This document shows, in pieces, positions 15,748-24,476 of a DNA stretch of 38,330 bases. Positions within the stretch are counted from its first letter, which is position 1, and each line of letters opens with the position of its first letter. The notes beneath the pieces are model-generated. The model was not told the DNA's origin. It was given only the letters and a program-made list of their open reading frames with translations, and did not search any database. The stretch comes from SLLG01 sp964403935 (GTDB taxonomy: Bacteria; Verrucomicrobiota; Verrucomicrobiia; Opitutales; Oceanipulchritudinaceae), in assembly GCA_964403935.1 (NCBI GenBank), contig CAYOIB010000015.1:1-38330 (forward strand), read 5' to 3'. The position numbers and the translations under genes are program-made.

Positions 15748-16920
15748 TTAGTAGCGGAGAGACGCCGAAAGAGAAATGATGTTTGCGCGATAATCGGTGC
15801 CTGCGGCGCGGCCGTTGTCGTCAACGCGCTGGTGGGTGTAATGGGCCGACACACTCATGTAATCGTTCGGGCTATAGACCAAACCCGTGCGGACGAAATA
15901 CCCGTCATCGCTGCGATCAATCCCGGAATAGTCCGAGCGGTTGTAACCAACCATACCTGTGGCCGCCCACATTGGAATGAGATTGAAGCGTCCGGCGAGG
16001 GAGATTTGTGAACGGGAATAAGTATAGCCTTGGTCAATGCTGTTCAAGTAATCCCGCTCGACCCGCAAGGTGTAGGAAGAATTGGTCGCGTTGTAAGTCA
16101 TCCCGACGTCGTAGGTGATCGAGTCGAGCTTGCGGTCTTCCATTCCAAAGAATCCGTCGATATTACGCTCCATCCACCCGATCTTGACATCACCCACCCA
16201 CATTGGTGAGCCCAGCTGTCCGACAAAACCGGCAAAGAGCGAGTTGTCACGGTAATCGCCACCGAAGTCGGAATCGAGATCGACCCGGCGGTGCTGGTAG
16301 CCAATCTGCGCATCCAACCCAGGGCTGACCTCATAGTAGAAAGTTACCGGGATACTGAAGCTATCATACCCGACGGCAGAGGCGCGGTTGTAGTCACGGC
16401 TCTCGTAGTGGAGCCCGACGGCGACCGATGTCAAATTCGTGAAGGCGTAACGACCGTTGACCCCGGCGGCGATTTCGTCGCGGGTGACAAGACGGCCTTG
16501 AAGCTGTTCATCGGTCATAAAGGAATCGGCCGACGAACGCTCATCGTATCGGGCATAAAGTCCGAGGGAATACACCGCTTGATCGAGATTTGCGGCGAAG
16601 CGAAGGTGGAGGTATTCGTCATCCAGGTCGCTTTCGTCAGCATAGCGGACGATCTCACCGGAAGCGAAAAGGCTGGCCACGGCAGCGCCTCCGCCAAATT
16701 GAAGCTCGACGCCTGGTTCGAAACGGAAGCGAAAGTCATCCTGACGGTTTATTTCGTCACGGTAGACATTATCTTCGTAACGAATTTCACCGACGCCCGT
16801 AACAAAAAGCGCCCCGTCATCTCCAAGAGAGAGCAAGGGTGCGGCGTGAGAAAGTGAGCTGAGTCCAACTGCGGCCCCGAGTAGGACTGCTGAATATTTG
16901 ATGAGCGACTTCATTGGCAT
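15748..16920 (-). CDS. Outer-membrane beta-barrel protein, exopolysaccharide-associated
   Basis: About 390 residues from ATG 16920; ATG 16914 is equally possible, and the frame is open to 16971. A signal peptide (MKSLIKYSAVLLGAAVGLSS, cleaved after SHA) precedes many alternating amphipathic strands rich in Tyr, Gly and Asp. Aromatic turns and a terminal strand NIISLSASLRY end the protein, as in outer-membrane barrels. It resembles the EpsL/BBP2-type barrels found beside Wza and Wzc genes, and I infer a role in polysaccharide secretion. There is no SD: the minus strand has CTCCTCC before the start. Confidence 0.8.
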   Translation of the reverse strand: MPMKSLIKYSAVLLGAAVGLSSLSHAAPLLSLGDDGALFVTGVGEIRYEDNVYRDEINRQDDFRFRFEPGVELQFGGGAAVASLFASGEIVRYADESDLDDEYLHLRFAANLDQAVYSLGLYARYDERSSADSFMTDEQLQGRLVTRDEIAAGVNGRYAFTNLTSVAVGLHYESRDYNRASAVGYDSFSIPVTFYYEVSPGLDAQIGYQHRRVDLDSDFGGDYRDNSLFAGFVGQLGSPMWVGDVKIGWMERNIDGFFGMEDRKLDSITYDVGMTYNATNSSYTLRVERDYLNSIDQGYTYSRSQISLAGRFNLIPMWAATGMVGYNRSDYSGIDRSDDGYFVRTGLVYSPNDYMSVSAHYTHQRVDDNGRAAGTDYRANIISLSASLRY

Positions 16921-16961
16921 TGGAGGAGATTGGATGTTATTCAGAAAGGGCGGATACCTAC

Positions 16962-16985
16962 AAACGTTCAAAATTCCTTACGTTT
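16962..16985. promoter_or_regulatory. Inverted repeat upstream of the exopolysaccharide genes
   Basis: AAACGT (16962-16967) and ACGTTT (16980-16985) form a 6 bp inverted repeat with a 12-base spacer, about 45 bases upstream of the beta-barrel start. This spacing suits a dimeric regulator site. No matching -35/-10 pair was convincing nearby. The whole divergent gap to clpP is 263 bp. Confidence 0.3.
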
Positions 16986-17183
16986 ATGTGAGGGCAGCAA
17001 AAGTCGGGTTCCGGTGGATGGCAATATTTTTCTTCCAATCTTTCTTACCCTCAGTGGTTTAGCCTGTTGCGCCAAGCTGACGGCGCGGGGCTCGCAACGC
17101 CTTCGAGAGCCCCTCGGAGGAGGTTCGCAAGAAGTGCGCTGAAGGCTTGCTCCCTGGAAACCGATGGCTCAACTTCGACGGAA

Positions 17184-17789
17184 ATGACAGGAATACCTTT
17201 ATTCGCAGACGACAACGAAGCAAAGCAGGAAAAAAACCCGCCGCTGAGCGAGCTCATGCAGCGGAAGTTCCTTGAAGAGCGAAAGCTCTTCTTCTGGGGC
17301 GAAGTTTCCGATAAATCAGCGCGCGCGGCTACGGAGAAGCTTCTGTATCTGGAAGCAATGGATCCTGGGAAAGAGATCACGCTCTATTTGAACAGCCCTG
17401 GTGGCTCGATCACCGCCGGTATGGCCGTCTTTGACACCATGAAGCTGCTGACGAGTGAGATTCGTATCGTCGTCGTCGGGCTGGCCGCGAGCATGGGCTC
17501 CATCTTCCTTTGCGGAGGCACGAAGGGCAAGCGCCTGATCTACCCGCATGCCCGGGTTCTGATTCATCAACCACTGATCATGGGAACCATGCGCGGCGTG
17601 GCGGTGGACATTCATATTCAGGCACAGGAGATGGAGAAGCTTCGCGAGGAGATGAATATCATCCTGGCAAACGCCTCCGGGCAGCCCATCGAACGGATTC
17701 GCAAGGATACCGACCGCGATTTTTACCTGAACGCCGAAGAAGCCATCGAGTATGGCTTGGCTGATGCGATCGTCGACAAGGTGATCTAA
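17184..17789 (+). CDS. clpP: ATP-dependent Clp protease proteolytic subunit
   Basis: 201 residues from ATG 17184. The catalytic triad is visible: Ser103 in GLAASMGS, His128 in PHARVLIHQP, and the Asp of KDTDRDFYL (177-179). The NSPGGSITAGMAVFDTM strand-loop and the handle helix (QAQEMEKLREEMNIIL) are typical. The frame is open upstream to 17067, but those 39 residues are Arg/Ala-rich and look like leader sequence. No tig, clpX or lon is adjacent. Many PVC-type genomes have several clpP genes, and a stand-alone copy fits that. The leader (17066-17098) can fold through GTTGCG/CGCAAC. Confidence 0.93.
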   Translation: MTGIPLFADDNEAKQEKNPPLSELMQRKFLEERKLFFWGEVSDKSARAATEKLLYLEAMDPGKEITLYLNSPGGSITAGMAVFDTMKLLTSEIRIVVVGLAASMGSIFLCGGTKGKRLIYPHARVLIHQPLIMGTMRGVAVDIHIQAQEMEKLREEMNIILANASGQPIERIRKDTDRDFYLNAEEAIEYGLADAIVDKVI

Positions 17790-17808
17790 CGCGAAAGCGA
17801 GCGTCCAC

Positions 17809-19665
17809 TCAGCGGCCGCTGGTTTTCGAATTATCAGCCGCTTCTTTGGCTTCCTCTGCCTGTCGCGCGGCCTCCTCTGCTCTCCGGATGGCGAGATAGT
17901 GATCTCTCCAGGTTGCGCTCAGCTCTGTTTGCCCCGCACCGGCAGCGGAGAGTGATGCCTCGCTCAAGATAAAGCGGGCGTAGGCATCTTCCATTTCCGG
18001 GCGCTCCAGTATCAGGCGATACAAGGAAGTCGCTTCCGCGTACATACGCTCACGGGCACACTGCGCCGCCAGATCGGCATACAAACTCCATTCCATCGGG
18101 CTCGATGGCAGACGCCCTGAATCCGCAAACTGCTTAAGCGCTCCCCGCCGGGTGTCGGCGTCTCCTTCTGTTGTAAACTGGTCAAGGACAGCAGCCACCA
18201 ATACAGGATGCGGCTGCTCGAGGACAGCGGCCTGCAACAGCTCCCGCGCCTGCCCTCCCTTGCCCGCCCGGCGAAGAAGGTTTGCGCTGAGGATAAGGCC
18301 ATAGGGTTTGAGCGATCCATCGAGAGAGCGCACATCTGTCTGCGCCAGGGTCTTCAGCACACCCCCTTCTCCAAAAGGTCGATAAAGCGGATCGCCCATA
18401 ACCACTTGCTGCCAGCTCAGACCTGGAAGAGAGAAGTAAGCAGCTTCGCCCCAAGTCCAGCCTTCGAGCAGACCCGCGGTCAAAGCATCCAGATGGTGCG
18501 AGAAGAAGAGGTAGGGCTCATAGACATTGCCCACTGTGCCCGTCACACCCCGTGCGACCAGAGGCCCGACCCAGCCCTTGGTCGAATCCCGCACTGTTCG
18601 GGCAGAGAAACTGTGGATATGGGCGGCGATAGCCCCCGGTGGAAAATCAAAGTCCGGAAGATTGAAAACCCCTCCGACATCATTCGAATACCATCCAAGA
18701 TAGATAAAAGGAGCGTCGATCCGTTGCCGAAGATCCAAAATGGGTTCTTCCAAATCTGTCGAAACTTCGTAACCCAAATTCTTAAAGTAGCCCCCGGCCG
18801 CCGCCAGCCAGTCATTGCCCAGTTTATAACCTTCCCCGCGTCCATCCTGATCGATATAAACCCGCCCTACCGGCCCTGCACGCTCACCTTTGAGGGCGCT
18901 GTCAACCAGCCGACGGGCATCGCCGGGAGTTGGTCCATCCAAGCGGGTGACCCGCAGAACTGAAGACTCGGCGGCAGACGCTGTCGTCCGCCGAAACAAG
19001 GGGTTTCCGATCAATCCTGTAACCGGAACCGGCCCCATCGGAAGCGCCGCAAGCTCGCCGTCAACGGACCCTTGATTCACCGCGAACCGGCCCTCAAAAA
19101 GCTCGCGCCGAGCCAGATCCGGCCGATCCCGCTGCACCTGTAGCAAATAATGGTCGATCGCCGCTGACTCATCGAGTTCCGCCACTCCGGAGACGCGCAA
19201 CGGCATACCGTAACACAAGACAAGGTACCGGAGGTGGTTGGCGATAAGCGTGTAGCCCTGCCGCGCCTCGGGATCTTCAGGCGCGGCATCAAAACGCACC
19301 TCCATCAATCCACGCTCGTCCAGGATTCGCAGCAATGGGTTGTGGATGTATTGATTATACGCCCCGCGGGAAATGGTTTCCCGATCAGGCACATCCAAGA
19401 GAATGATCCGGTCGGTGGAAATACCCCTTGCTCGCGCGTAATACGCGGCGATCTCCTGCGAGTGGGCATTGCGTTCGTTGGCAACGATCACAACCTGATC
19501 TGCCAACGGATGAGGCTCGGTGGCGGGTTCCTTGGCAGCCGCTGACACCGGGCTCTGCAGGACCATGGCAACTCCCAGCAAGGCGGCTGAAATCCCACCC
19601 CAACGGACGGATAGCCTGATAAAGCAGGATGAAGGTATTCGCCGCAATCCGGCTGCCGTCACCAT
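17809..19665 (-). CDS. Secreted TIGR03790-family protein, function unknown
   Basis: About 618 residues from ATG 19665; a GTG at 19713 would add 16. A signal sequence or anchor (WGGISAALLGVAMVLQSPVSAAA) precedes the conserved start VVIVANERNAHSQEIAAYYA and the later LRYLVLCYGMPLRVSG, both typical of the TIGR03790 family. The middle contains GWYSNDVGGVFNLP and ARGVTGTVGNVYEPYL, which resemble this family's cysteine-peptidase-like surroundings, but no catalytic set can be asserted. The C-terminal third (about 440-600) is helical and Ala/Leu-rich, perhaps TPR-like. It ends in a charged tail (EEAARQAEEAKEAADNSK). It lies 66 bp after infC and is convergent with clpP. Confidence 0.75.
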   Translation of the reverse strand: MVTAAGLRRIPSSCFIRLSVRWGGISAALLGVAMVLQSPVSAAAKEPATEPHPLADQVVIVANERNAHSQEIAAYYARARGISTDRIILLDVPDRETISRGAYNQYIHNPLLRILDERGLMEVRFDAAPEDPEARQGYTLIANHLRYLVLCYGMPLRVSGVAELDESAAIDHYLLQVQRDRPDLARRELFEGRFAVNQGSVDGELAALPMGPVPVTGLIGNPLFRRTTASAAESSVLRVTRLDGPTPGDARRLVDSALKGERAGPVGRVYIDQDGRGEGYKLGNDWLAAAGGYFKNLGYEVSTDLEEPILDLRQRIDAPFIYLGWYSNDVGGVFNLPDFDFPPGAIAAHIHSFSARTVRDSTKGWVGPLVARGVTGTVGNVYEPYLFFSHHLDALTAGLLEGWTWGEAAYFSLPGLSWQQVVMGDPLYRPFGEGGVLKTLAQTDVRSLDGSLKPYGLILSANLLRRAGKGGQARELLQAAVLEQPHPVLVAAVLDQFTTEGDADTRRGALKQFADSGRLPSSPMEWSLYADLAAQCARERMYAEATSLYRLILERPEMEDAYARFILSEASLSAAGAGQTELSATWRDHYLAIRRAEEAARQAEEAKEAADNSKTSGR

Positions 19666-19731
19666 GCGACCGCGCACAGGATCCCTTCGCTTCAGCTCCG
19701 TCGCGTGCCTCACAACTTCAGGGCGCGGTGC

Positions 19732-20427
19732 TTACTCCGTGGGATCAGCTTCTTTAAAACCCTCTTCATCCTGGGGCTCATCATCCTCACTCTCCGGCTC
19801 AGCCTCGTCGTCGTCATCATCATCACGGGCGTGCACGTGATCATTGTACTTCAGAACGCGCTTGTTCACCGAGTGGGGGGACATGATCAGATTGACATGG
19901 CGACCGCTCAGCTTCGGCTCCGCATCGGCGGAACCAATGTGCATAAGATCTGTCGCAGCCCGCTTGATCATAGCGAGGCCCAGGTCCTGGTGCTCCATTT
20001 CACGACCCCGGAACATCAAAGAAAGCTTGAGCTTGTTTCCCTTGTAGAGGAACTCCTCGCCACGCCGCAACTTCGTCATGTAGTCGTGCCCGTCGATCCG
20101 GACGCGGAACTTGACCTCCTTGATTTTGGAGGAAGACGATCCCTTCGCCTTATTCTCCTTCTGCCGCTTCGATTGCTCGTACATGTACTTGCCGAAATCG
20201 AGAATCCGGCAAACCGGAGGGCGTGCGTTCGCAGCGATTTCAACGAGATCGAGCCCGATCTTCTTCGCCGCGGCCAGTGCCTGGTCGCGGGTGACGACAC
20301 CAATCTGGGTGCCGTCATGGCCGATCAAGCGGACTTCACGTGATCGGATGCGTTCGTTCTTGCGGACTTGGAATTGCGGGCTGCGTTGGTAGCGGCCACG
20401 GCCGCGAAAACCTGGTTGATTCGCCAT
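19732..20427 (-). CDS. infC: Translation initiation factor IF-3 with acidic C-terminal tail
   Basis: 231 residues, about 50 more than E. coli IF-3. The N-terminal domain (VRKNERIRSREVRLIG, LVEIAANARPPVCRILDFGK) and C-terminal domain (KIKEVKFRVRIDGHDYMTKL, LMFRGREMEHQDLG) are complete. Residues 202-231 form a strongly acidic extension beginning with six Asp. IF-3 binds the 30S subunit and checks initiator tRNA. The start is ATG rather than the AUU used for autoregulation in enterobacteria. rpmI and rplT, the usual downstream partners, are missing here. Confidence 0.96.
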   Translation of the reverse strand: MANQPGFRGRGRYQRSPQFQVRKNERIRSREVRLIGHDGTQIGVVTRDQALAAAKKIGLDLVEIAANARPPVCRILDFGKYMYEQSKRQKENKAKGSSSSKIKEVKFRVRIDGHDYMTKLRRGEEFLYKGNKLKLSLMFRGREMEHQDLGLAMIKRAATDLMHIGSADAEPKLSGRHVNLIMSPHSVNKRVLKYNDHVHARDDDDDDEAEPESEDDEPQDEEGFKEADPTE

Positions 20428-20517
20428 GCGGTATTATTTGATTACTAACGGTCTTCGAAATTCGAATAGGGAGCCATGCTCAGCAACGCGGTAGCGCCGT
20501 GAACAAGTGAGCCCGGA

Positions 20518-20545
20518 ACCATAGGTGAGCCTCGCGGGTGTGCAA
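20518..20545 (-). promoter_or_regulatory. Weak candidate promoter for infC
   Basis: On the minus strand TTGCAC (20540-20545) and TATGGT (20518-20523) are separated by 16 bases, each matching consensus at 4 of 6. It lies about 90 bases upstream of infC in a 158 bp gap that otherwise shows only short TTCGAA repeats near 20455-20465. Confidence 0.25.
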
Positions 20546-20585
20546 TCATAAAGCGCGGATGTCCCGCTGCCCCGGAATCGACACC

Positions 20586-20978
20586 TCATACGGAGAAGCT
20601 TTCGCCACAGGAACAACTCGCCGAGGCATTGGGATTGCTGAATTTGAAGCCCCCAGCGACGAGGCGGTCAGAAAAATCAAGGGTCATCCCACGGAGAAAG
20701 AGAGCGCTCTTTGAATCCACCAACAGCTCGACCCCGTGGGTGCGCAGGAGGATATCGCCGGACTTCGGGGCGGAAACAAACTTCAGCTTGTAGGACAAGC
20801 CATTGCACCCGCCACCCGTCACACGGACGCGAAGAAAATCGCCCTCATCCGAACGGGCCTGAAGCTCACGAACCTTGCGCCCCGCCGCCTCCGTCACGGA
20901 CACAAGACGCTCGTTGCCAAGGCGAACGCCATCGGGAAGGACATCTGTATTTGCAGCTGCGGTCATTAAAGCATCCAT
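20586..20978 (-). CDS. HesB/IscA/ErpA-type iron-sulfur cluster carrier
   Basis: 130 residues. The A-type carrier signature is complete: Cys58 in VTGGGCNGLSYKL and Cys122/Cys124 in ASCSCGESF. These three cysteines hold or transfer 2Fe-2S or 4Fe-4S clusters to apoproteins. An N-terminal extension of about 20 residues precedes the domain. Met5 (20966) is an alternative start. No isc or suf genes flank it. It lies 23 bp after pdxA and is probably the fourth gene of that operon. Confidence 0.92.
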   Translation of the reverse strand: MDALMTAAANTDVLPDGVRLGNERLVSVTEAAGRKVRELQARSDEGDFLRVRVTGGGCNGLSYKLKFVSAPKSGDILLRTHGVELLVDSKSALFLRGMTLDFSDRLVAGGFKFSNPNASASCSCGESFSV

Positions 20979-21001
20979 ACAAGCTCAGGCGTAGCAGTGT
21001 T

Positions 21002-21913
21002 TCAAGCCTGCTTACTCAATCGTTCGGCCAGACGAACCGCCCGAACGAAGCTGTCGCTCCGCGCCTTGCCCCGACCCGCCAGCCCAAACCCGGTGCCATG
21101 ATCCGGACTCGTTCGCAGGTAAGGCAACCCCAGGGTAACATTAACCGCCTGATGAAACTCCACTGTTTTCAGCGGTGCCAATCCCTGATCGTGATAGAGG
21201 GCGACAATGGCATCAAACTCCCCTTCAAGAGCCCGATAGAAGACGGTGTCACCGGGCAGACAGCTTGTTAGACCGGGCCACACGGCCTTCAAGCGCTCCA
21301 GCTGAGGGTCGAGGAAATCCATCTCTTCTGAACCGATGAGCCCACCTTCACCCGCATGCGGATTGAGCCCACAAACAGCGATCCGCGGGACGGATGCCCC
21401 CAGCCGACGGGCTAACTCCCCGGCCCGCGAAACCGCCCGGCCGAGCAATCCAGGATCCTCTCTCAAGGCAGATCCCACTTCACAAAGCGGAATATGCCAC
21501 GTCGCGAGGACCACCCTTAAGCGATCCCCCACGAAGGCCATCGTCGGCTCCCCGCCCCAGCGCGCGGCAAAGAACTCCGTTTGACCCGGAAAATTAAACC
21601 CGACCTCTTCCAGAGCACCCTTACTCACCGGACCGGTCACAACAGCGCGTGCTTTGCCCGAAGCACAGGCCGCCGCCGCGGCCTCAAGCGCCATGAGCGC
21701 ACTCCGTGCCCCGGCAGCCGTCGGGGTGCCATCCGAGAGCGGAATCTCACTTCCTCCACAGACAACTCCCGCGAGACCTGTCTGATCCAGAAGCCGTTGG
21801 GGGCCAAAGAGAAGGTACCCGTCCCTGCGAGTGAGCGTGCGGGCCCAGGACACGATAATCTCGGGACCGACTCCGGAAGGATCACCCGCCGTGACCGCGA
21901 TTGGCTCAGGCAT
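21002..21913 (-). CDS. pdxA: 4-hydroxythreonine-4-phosphate dehydrogenase
   Basis: 303 residues from ATG 21913. PdxA oxidises 4-phosphohydroxy-L-threonine in the DXP-dependent route to vitamin B6. Recognisable parts are AVTAGDPSGVGPE at the N-terminus, VTGPVSKGALEEVGFNFPGQTEF, and the metal-binding histidine regions ALYHDQGLAPLKTVEF and LRTSPDHGTGFGLAG. The frame stays open to 22018, but that extension lies inside lpxA and is not family-like. It overlaps lpxA by 8 bases (ATGCCTGA), so translation is coupled. Several PLP enzymes are encoded in the window but none adjacent. Confidence 0.96.
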   Translation of the reverse strand: MPEPIAVTAGDPSGVGPEIIVSWARTLTRRDGYLLFGPQRLLDQTGLAGVVCGGSEIPLSDGTPTAAGARSALMALEAAAAACASGKARAVVTGPVSKGALEEVGFNFPGQTEFFAARWGGEPTMAFVGDRLRVVLATWHIPLCEVGSALREDPGLLGRAVSRAGELARRLGASVPRIAVCGLNPHAGEGGLIGSEEMDFLDPQLERLKAVWPGLTSCLPGDTVFYRALEGEFDAIVALYHDQGLAPLKTVEFHQAVNVTLGLPYLRTSPDHGTGFGLAGRGKARSDSFVRAVRLAERLSKQA

Positions 21914-22739
21914 CGGTGCCCCCTTCGAAGTCGCGTCTGGGCTGGATAAAACCACGCGTCCCCCCAGCAAAGAATTCAAGAAAACTTCGCACCTCGGAGC
22001 TCGACCAGGAACGGGCATCGAGCGCGGTCGCGGCCTTTACCCGACGGTTCCCGGAGGTGGAAAAGACCAACCGGTATGCCTCTTTGATCTCACGAATGGC
22101 CTCGCGCGTGACCCCTCGGCGCTTCAAGCCGACAAGATTCAACCCGATCAGCTCATCCCGCTCCGCCACCATGCAGAAGGGCGGAACATCCCGGGCCGCC
22201 CGGGAAAGGCCGCTGACCATGGCGAGTTGGCCCACCCGGCCACCTTGGTGAAAGGCCGCTCCGCCTCCGACAAAGACATGAGCACCGATCGTCACGAAAC
22301 CCGCCATCATGACATTATTTGCAATAATGGCACCGGGACCGACCCATCCGTCATGACCAACATGCGCATAAGCCATGATGAAGGCTCCGTCCTCCACTTC
22401 GGTGTTGGCCGATTCGCGCGTTGCCCGGCTAATTGTAACGCCTTCGCGCAAAGTGACACCCGACCCAATCTTCACACCGGAGGCAGTCGAGGGATCGAAC
22501 CGCAGGTCCTGTGGCAAACCGCCCAGAACACAATGCGCACCCACCGAGGATTTGGTACCGATAACGGTCCCCGAGTGAATAACGGCGTGTGGCCCCACCC
22601 GCACCTGCTCACCCAGATCCACGCCCTCTTCAATAACGGCATAAGGCCCGATGATAACGCCCTCTCCAAATCGACAGCTATCATGCACCACCGCGGTGGG
22701 ATGAACCGAACCCCCGCCTGCTCTATCTGATCCATTCAC
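21906..22739 (-). CDS. lpxA: UDP-N-acetylglucosamine O-acyltransferase
   Basis: 277 residues. Left-handed parallel beta-helix hexapeptide repeats (VHPTAVVHDSCRFGEGVIIG, VRVGPHAVIHSGTVIG) fill the first two thirds. The catalytic His sits in MAYAHVGHDGWVG, and the helical C-terminal domain begins at GLKRRGVTREAIREIKEAYR. LpxA performs the first step of lipid A synthesis, so the organism makes a lipopolysaccharide-type outer membrane. Its usual neighbours lpxD, fabZ and lpxB are absent; pdxA follows instead. The start overlaps the upstream gene's stop by ATGA. Confidence 0.95.
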   Translation of the reverse strand: MNGSDRAGGGSVHPTAVVHDSCRFGEGVIIGPYAVIEEGVDLGEQVRVGPHAVIHSGTVIGTKSSVGAHCVLGGLPQDLRFDPSTASGVKIGSGVTLREGVTISRATRESANTEVEDGAFIMAYAHVGHDGWVGPGAIIANNVMMAGFVTIGAHVFVGGGAAFHQGGRVGQLAMVSGLSRAARDVPPFCMVAERDELIGLNLVGLKRRGVTREAIREIKEAYRLVFSTSGNRRVKAATALDARSWSSSEVRSFLEFFAGGTRGFIQPRRDFEGGTDA

Positions 22740-23380
22740 TTTTTCGCCCCCGGGTTGTCTCCGCTGAATAACCCCATTTGAGGGTCTTTCAAAAGATCGT
22801 AGCTGCGCAGGATACGAAGGGTCTCCATAAATTCTGTCCGGGTGTAAGCTTGTCCCAAGTCGACCCGCTGGACGACATCGTCGAGAATGGAACGAAAGGA
22901 CAGGACGGCGTCAACGCCCGCTGAACGCAACATGTGCGTGCAGGCAGCACGCTGTGGGTCTGCTGTTGGAAAAGCTGGCAAGACAAGAACACGAGGGGCC
23001 GACTCGCTCTGGCTACTGTTGAAAATCTCCGTCAATGACTTGACCACCTTGGTCTCAATGAACTTGACCAACTCGACGGGACGGCTGACGAGCATCCGGG
23101 GATTAAAACCCGCTTCCCGGTGCCAGGGCCGAATATAAACAACGGCTTCCCTCACGGCCCTCAGATCACTGGAAAACCAGAGGAAGTTGGTTGGCTCCCC
23201 CGTTCCGGTGGGCTTCAGAATTCTGAGGTCGACGATTTCTTCAGAATGCCTCCTTCGACCGGAAAGAATCCGGCGTTCGCTCCGCACGAAGAAGCCGTGG
23301 GCTTCCACGTATTCCCGAATCAATTGTTCGTCGAACGCCACGATGAAAAGCAAAGAAGATTGCAAGGCATTCATGAGCAT
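22736..23380 (-). CDS. Conserved-looking protein of unknown function, possible nuclease-like fold
   Basis: About 214 residues from ATG 23380 (ATG 23374 is possible; the frame is open to a TTG at 23398). No signal peptide or clear membrane helix is seen. The pattern FDEQLIREYVEAHGFFVRSE, then RRHSEEIVDLRILKP, then REAVVYIRPWH recalls a family in PVC and candidate phyla with a DEEIDL-type strand. The acidic and basic positions could suit a degraded PD-(D/E)XK or similar alpha/beta fold, but this is speculation. It heads the lpxA-pdxA-iscA operon through an ATGA overlap with lpxA, so it is probably expressed with lipid A synthesis. Confidence 0.7.
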   Translation of the reverse strand: MLMNALQSSLLFIVAFDEQLIREYVEAHGFFVRSERRILSGRRRHSEEIVDLRILKPTGTGEPTNFLWFSSDLRAVREAVVYIRPWHREAGFNPRMLVSRPVELVKFIETKVVKSLTEIFNSSQSESAPRVLVLPAFPTADPQRAACTHMLRSAGVDAVLSFRSILDDVVQRVDLGQAYTRTEFMETLRILRSYDLLKDPQMGLFSGDNPGAKK

Positions 23381-23482
23381 CTGCTTAATTGCAAGCAAGC
23401 CCTCTCCTGCGGTTGTGAAGCCCCCGCCGGGAGTTGCGCCCCAATATTCCCCCTCCAGACTTCGCTAAGCTGAAATCCTCTG

Positions 23483-24472
23483 ATGAACGAACCCCTCCTG
23501 CACATTGAGAACCTGACCAAGCGTTACCCCGGGCTCACGGCGGTGGACGACGTCAACCTGGCAGTCCATCCAGGAGAAATATTCGCCCTCCTCGGTCCAA
23601 ATGGTGCAGGGAAGACCACGCTCATCAATTGCATCTGCGGGATGGTCCTCCCCTTTGAAGGCCGCATCCGGGTCAGCGGGTTTGATGTGCGGCGCGACTA
23701 TGCAATCACCCGCCGGCTGGTTGGGGTGGTCCCGCAGGAGCTGAACTTTGATGGCTTCTTCATGGCTCGCAAAGTCCTGGCTTATCAAGCGGGCCTCTTC
23801 GGGAGATCTCGCGTGAAAGAACGCGTTCAACAGCTTTTGGCCGATTTCCGCCTGACGAGCAAGGCCGAGGCGAACACACGTTGGCTTTCCGGCGGAATGA
23901 AACGACGCCTCATGATCTGCAAGGCCCTCATCCATGAGCCCGCCTTGCTCTTTCTTGATGAGCCCACCGCCGGCGTCGATGTCGACCTGCGCGACGAACT
24001 ATGGGCCTACGTCCGCAAGCTTCGGGACAACGGAACCACCGTTTTCCTCACAACCCATTATCTTGAAGAGGCCGAACAGCTGGCCGACCGCATCGGGATC
24101 TTGCGTGACGGCCGGATTCTGCTGGTGGAAACCACGCGCGGGCTTCAAGAGCGCTTTGGTCGCCGCTGGATGGAAATTCGGTTTCGTTCCCGTGTCGGAG
24201 ACAATGCCATCGAACGGCTGCGGGGGTTCAAACCGGAGCGCATCGACGACTTCACCCTGCGCTTTGCCTACCGGGTCGAAGCCAATCCAGCTGCGCCAAG
24301 CGCCGTCGATCCGATCCTCGACCAGCTTCGCGAGCTTGGTCTTCAAATTGAATCTGTCGAAGGGCGCTCAAGCTCTCTTGAAGATATTTTTCGTGAAGTT
24401 CTTCGTCTGGAGCTGCCAAAGACCAACCCCTCGGCGATCGCCGTATCTGCCGAAACATCGATTCCGAAATGA
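23483..24472 (+). CDS. ABC-2 type exporter, ATP-binding subunit (YadG-like)
   Basis: 329 residues. Walker A is LLGPNGAGKTT, the Q-loop GVVPQELNFD, the signature WLSGGMKRRLMICKAL, Walker B LLFLDEPTAGVD and the H-loop TTHYLEEAEQ. A C-terminal extension of about 100 residues is typical of ABC-2 ATPases. With the permease encoded 4 bp downstream it resembles the E. coli YadG/YadH pair. Drugs, polysaccharides or lipids are possible cargo, but none is indicated. It is divergent from the unknown gene at 22736. Confidence 0.93.
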   Translation: MNEPLLHIENLTKRYPGLTAVDDVNLAVHPGEIFALLGPNGAGKTTLINCICGMVLPFEGRIRVSGFDVRRDYAITRRLVGVVPQELNFDGFFMARKVLAYQAGLFGRSRVKERVQQLLADFRLTSKAEANTRWLSGGMKRRLMICKALIHEPALLFLDEPTAGVDVDLRDELWAYVRKLRDNGTTVFLTTHYLEEAEQLADRIGILRDGRILLVETTRGLQERFGRRWMEIRFRSRVGDNAIERLRGFKPERIDDFTLRFAYRVEANPAAPSAVDPILDQLRELGLQIESVEGRSSSLEDIFREVLRLELPKTNPSAIAVSAETSIPK

Positions 24473-24476
24473 CATC

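Noticed and set aside
18208..18963. 251-codon plus-strand ORF opposite the TIGR03790 gene
   Set aside because: Antisense shadow without recognisable features.
20434..20616. 60-codon minus-strand ORF between the IscA-type gene and infC
   Set aside because: Arg/Cys-rich, overlaps the end of the IscA-type gene and the infC leader, no start signal.
21831..22730. 299-codon plus-strand ORF opposite lpxA and the pdxA start
   Set aside because: Entirely antisense to lpxA, whose hexapeptide repeats produce a long open opposite frame.
23934..24476. Upstream extension of the ABC-2 permease frame
   Set aside because: It lies inside the ATPase gene in another frame and is Ser/Phe-rich nonsense; ATG 24477 gives a normal permease.
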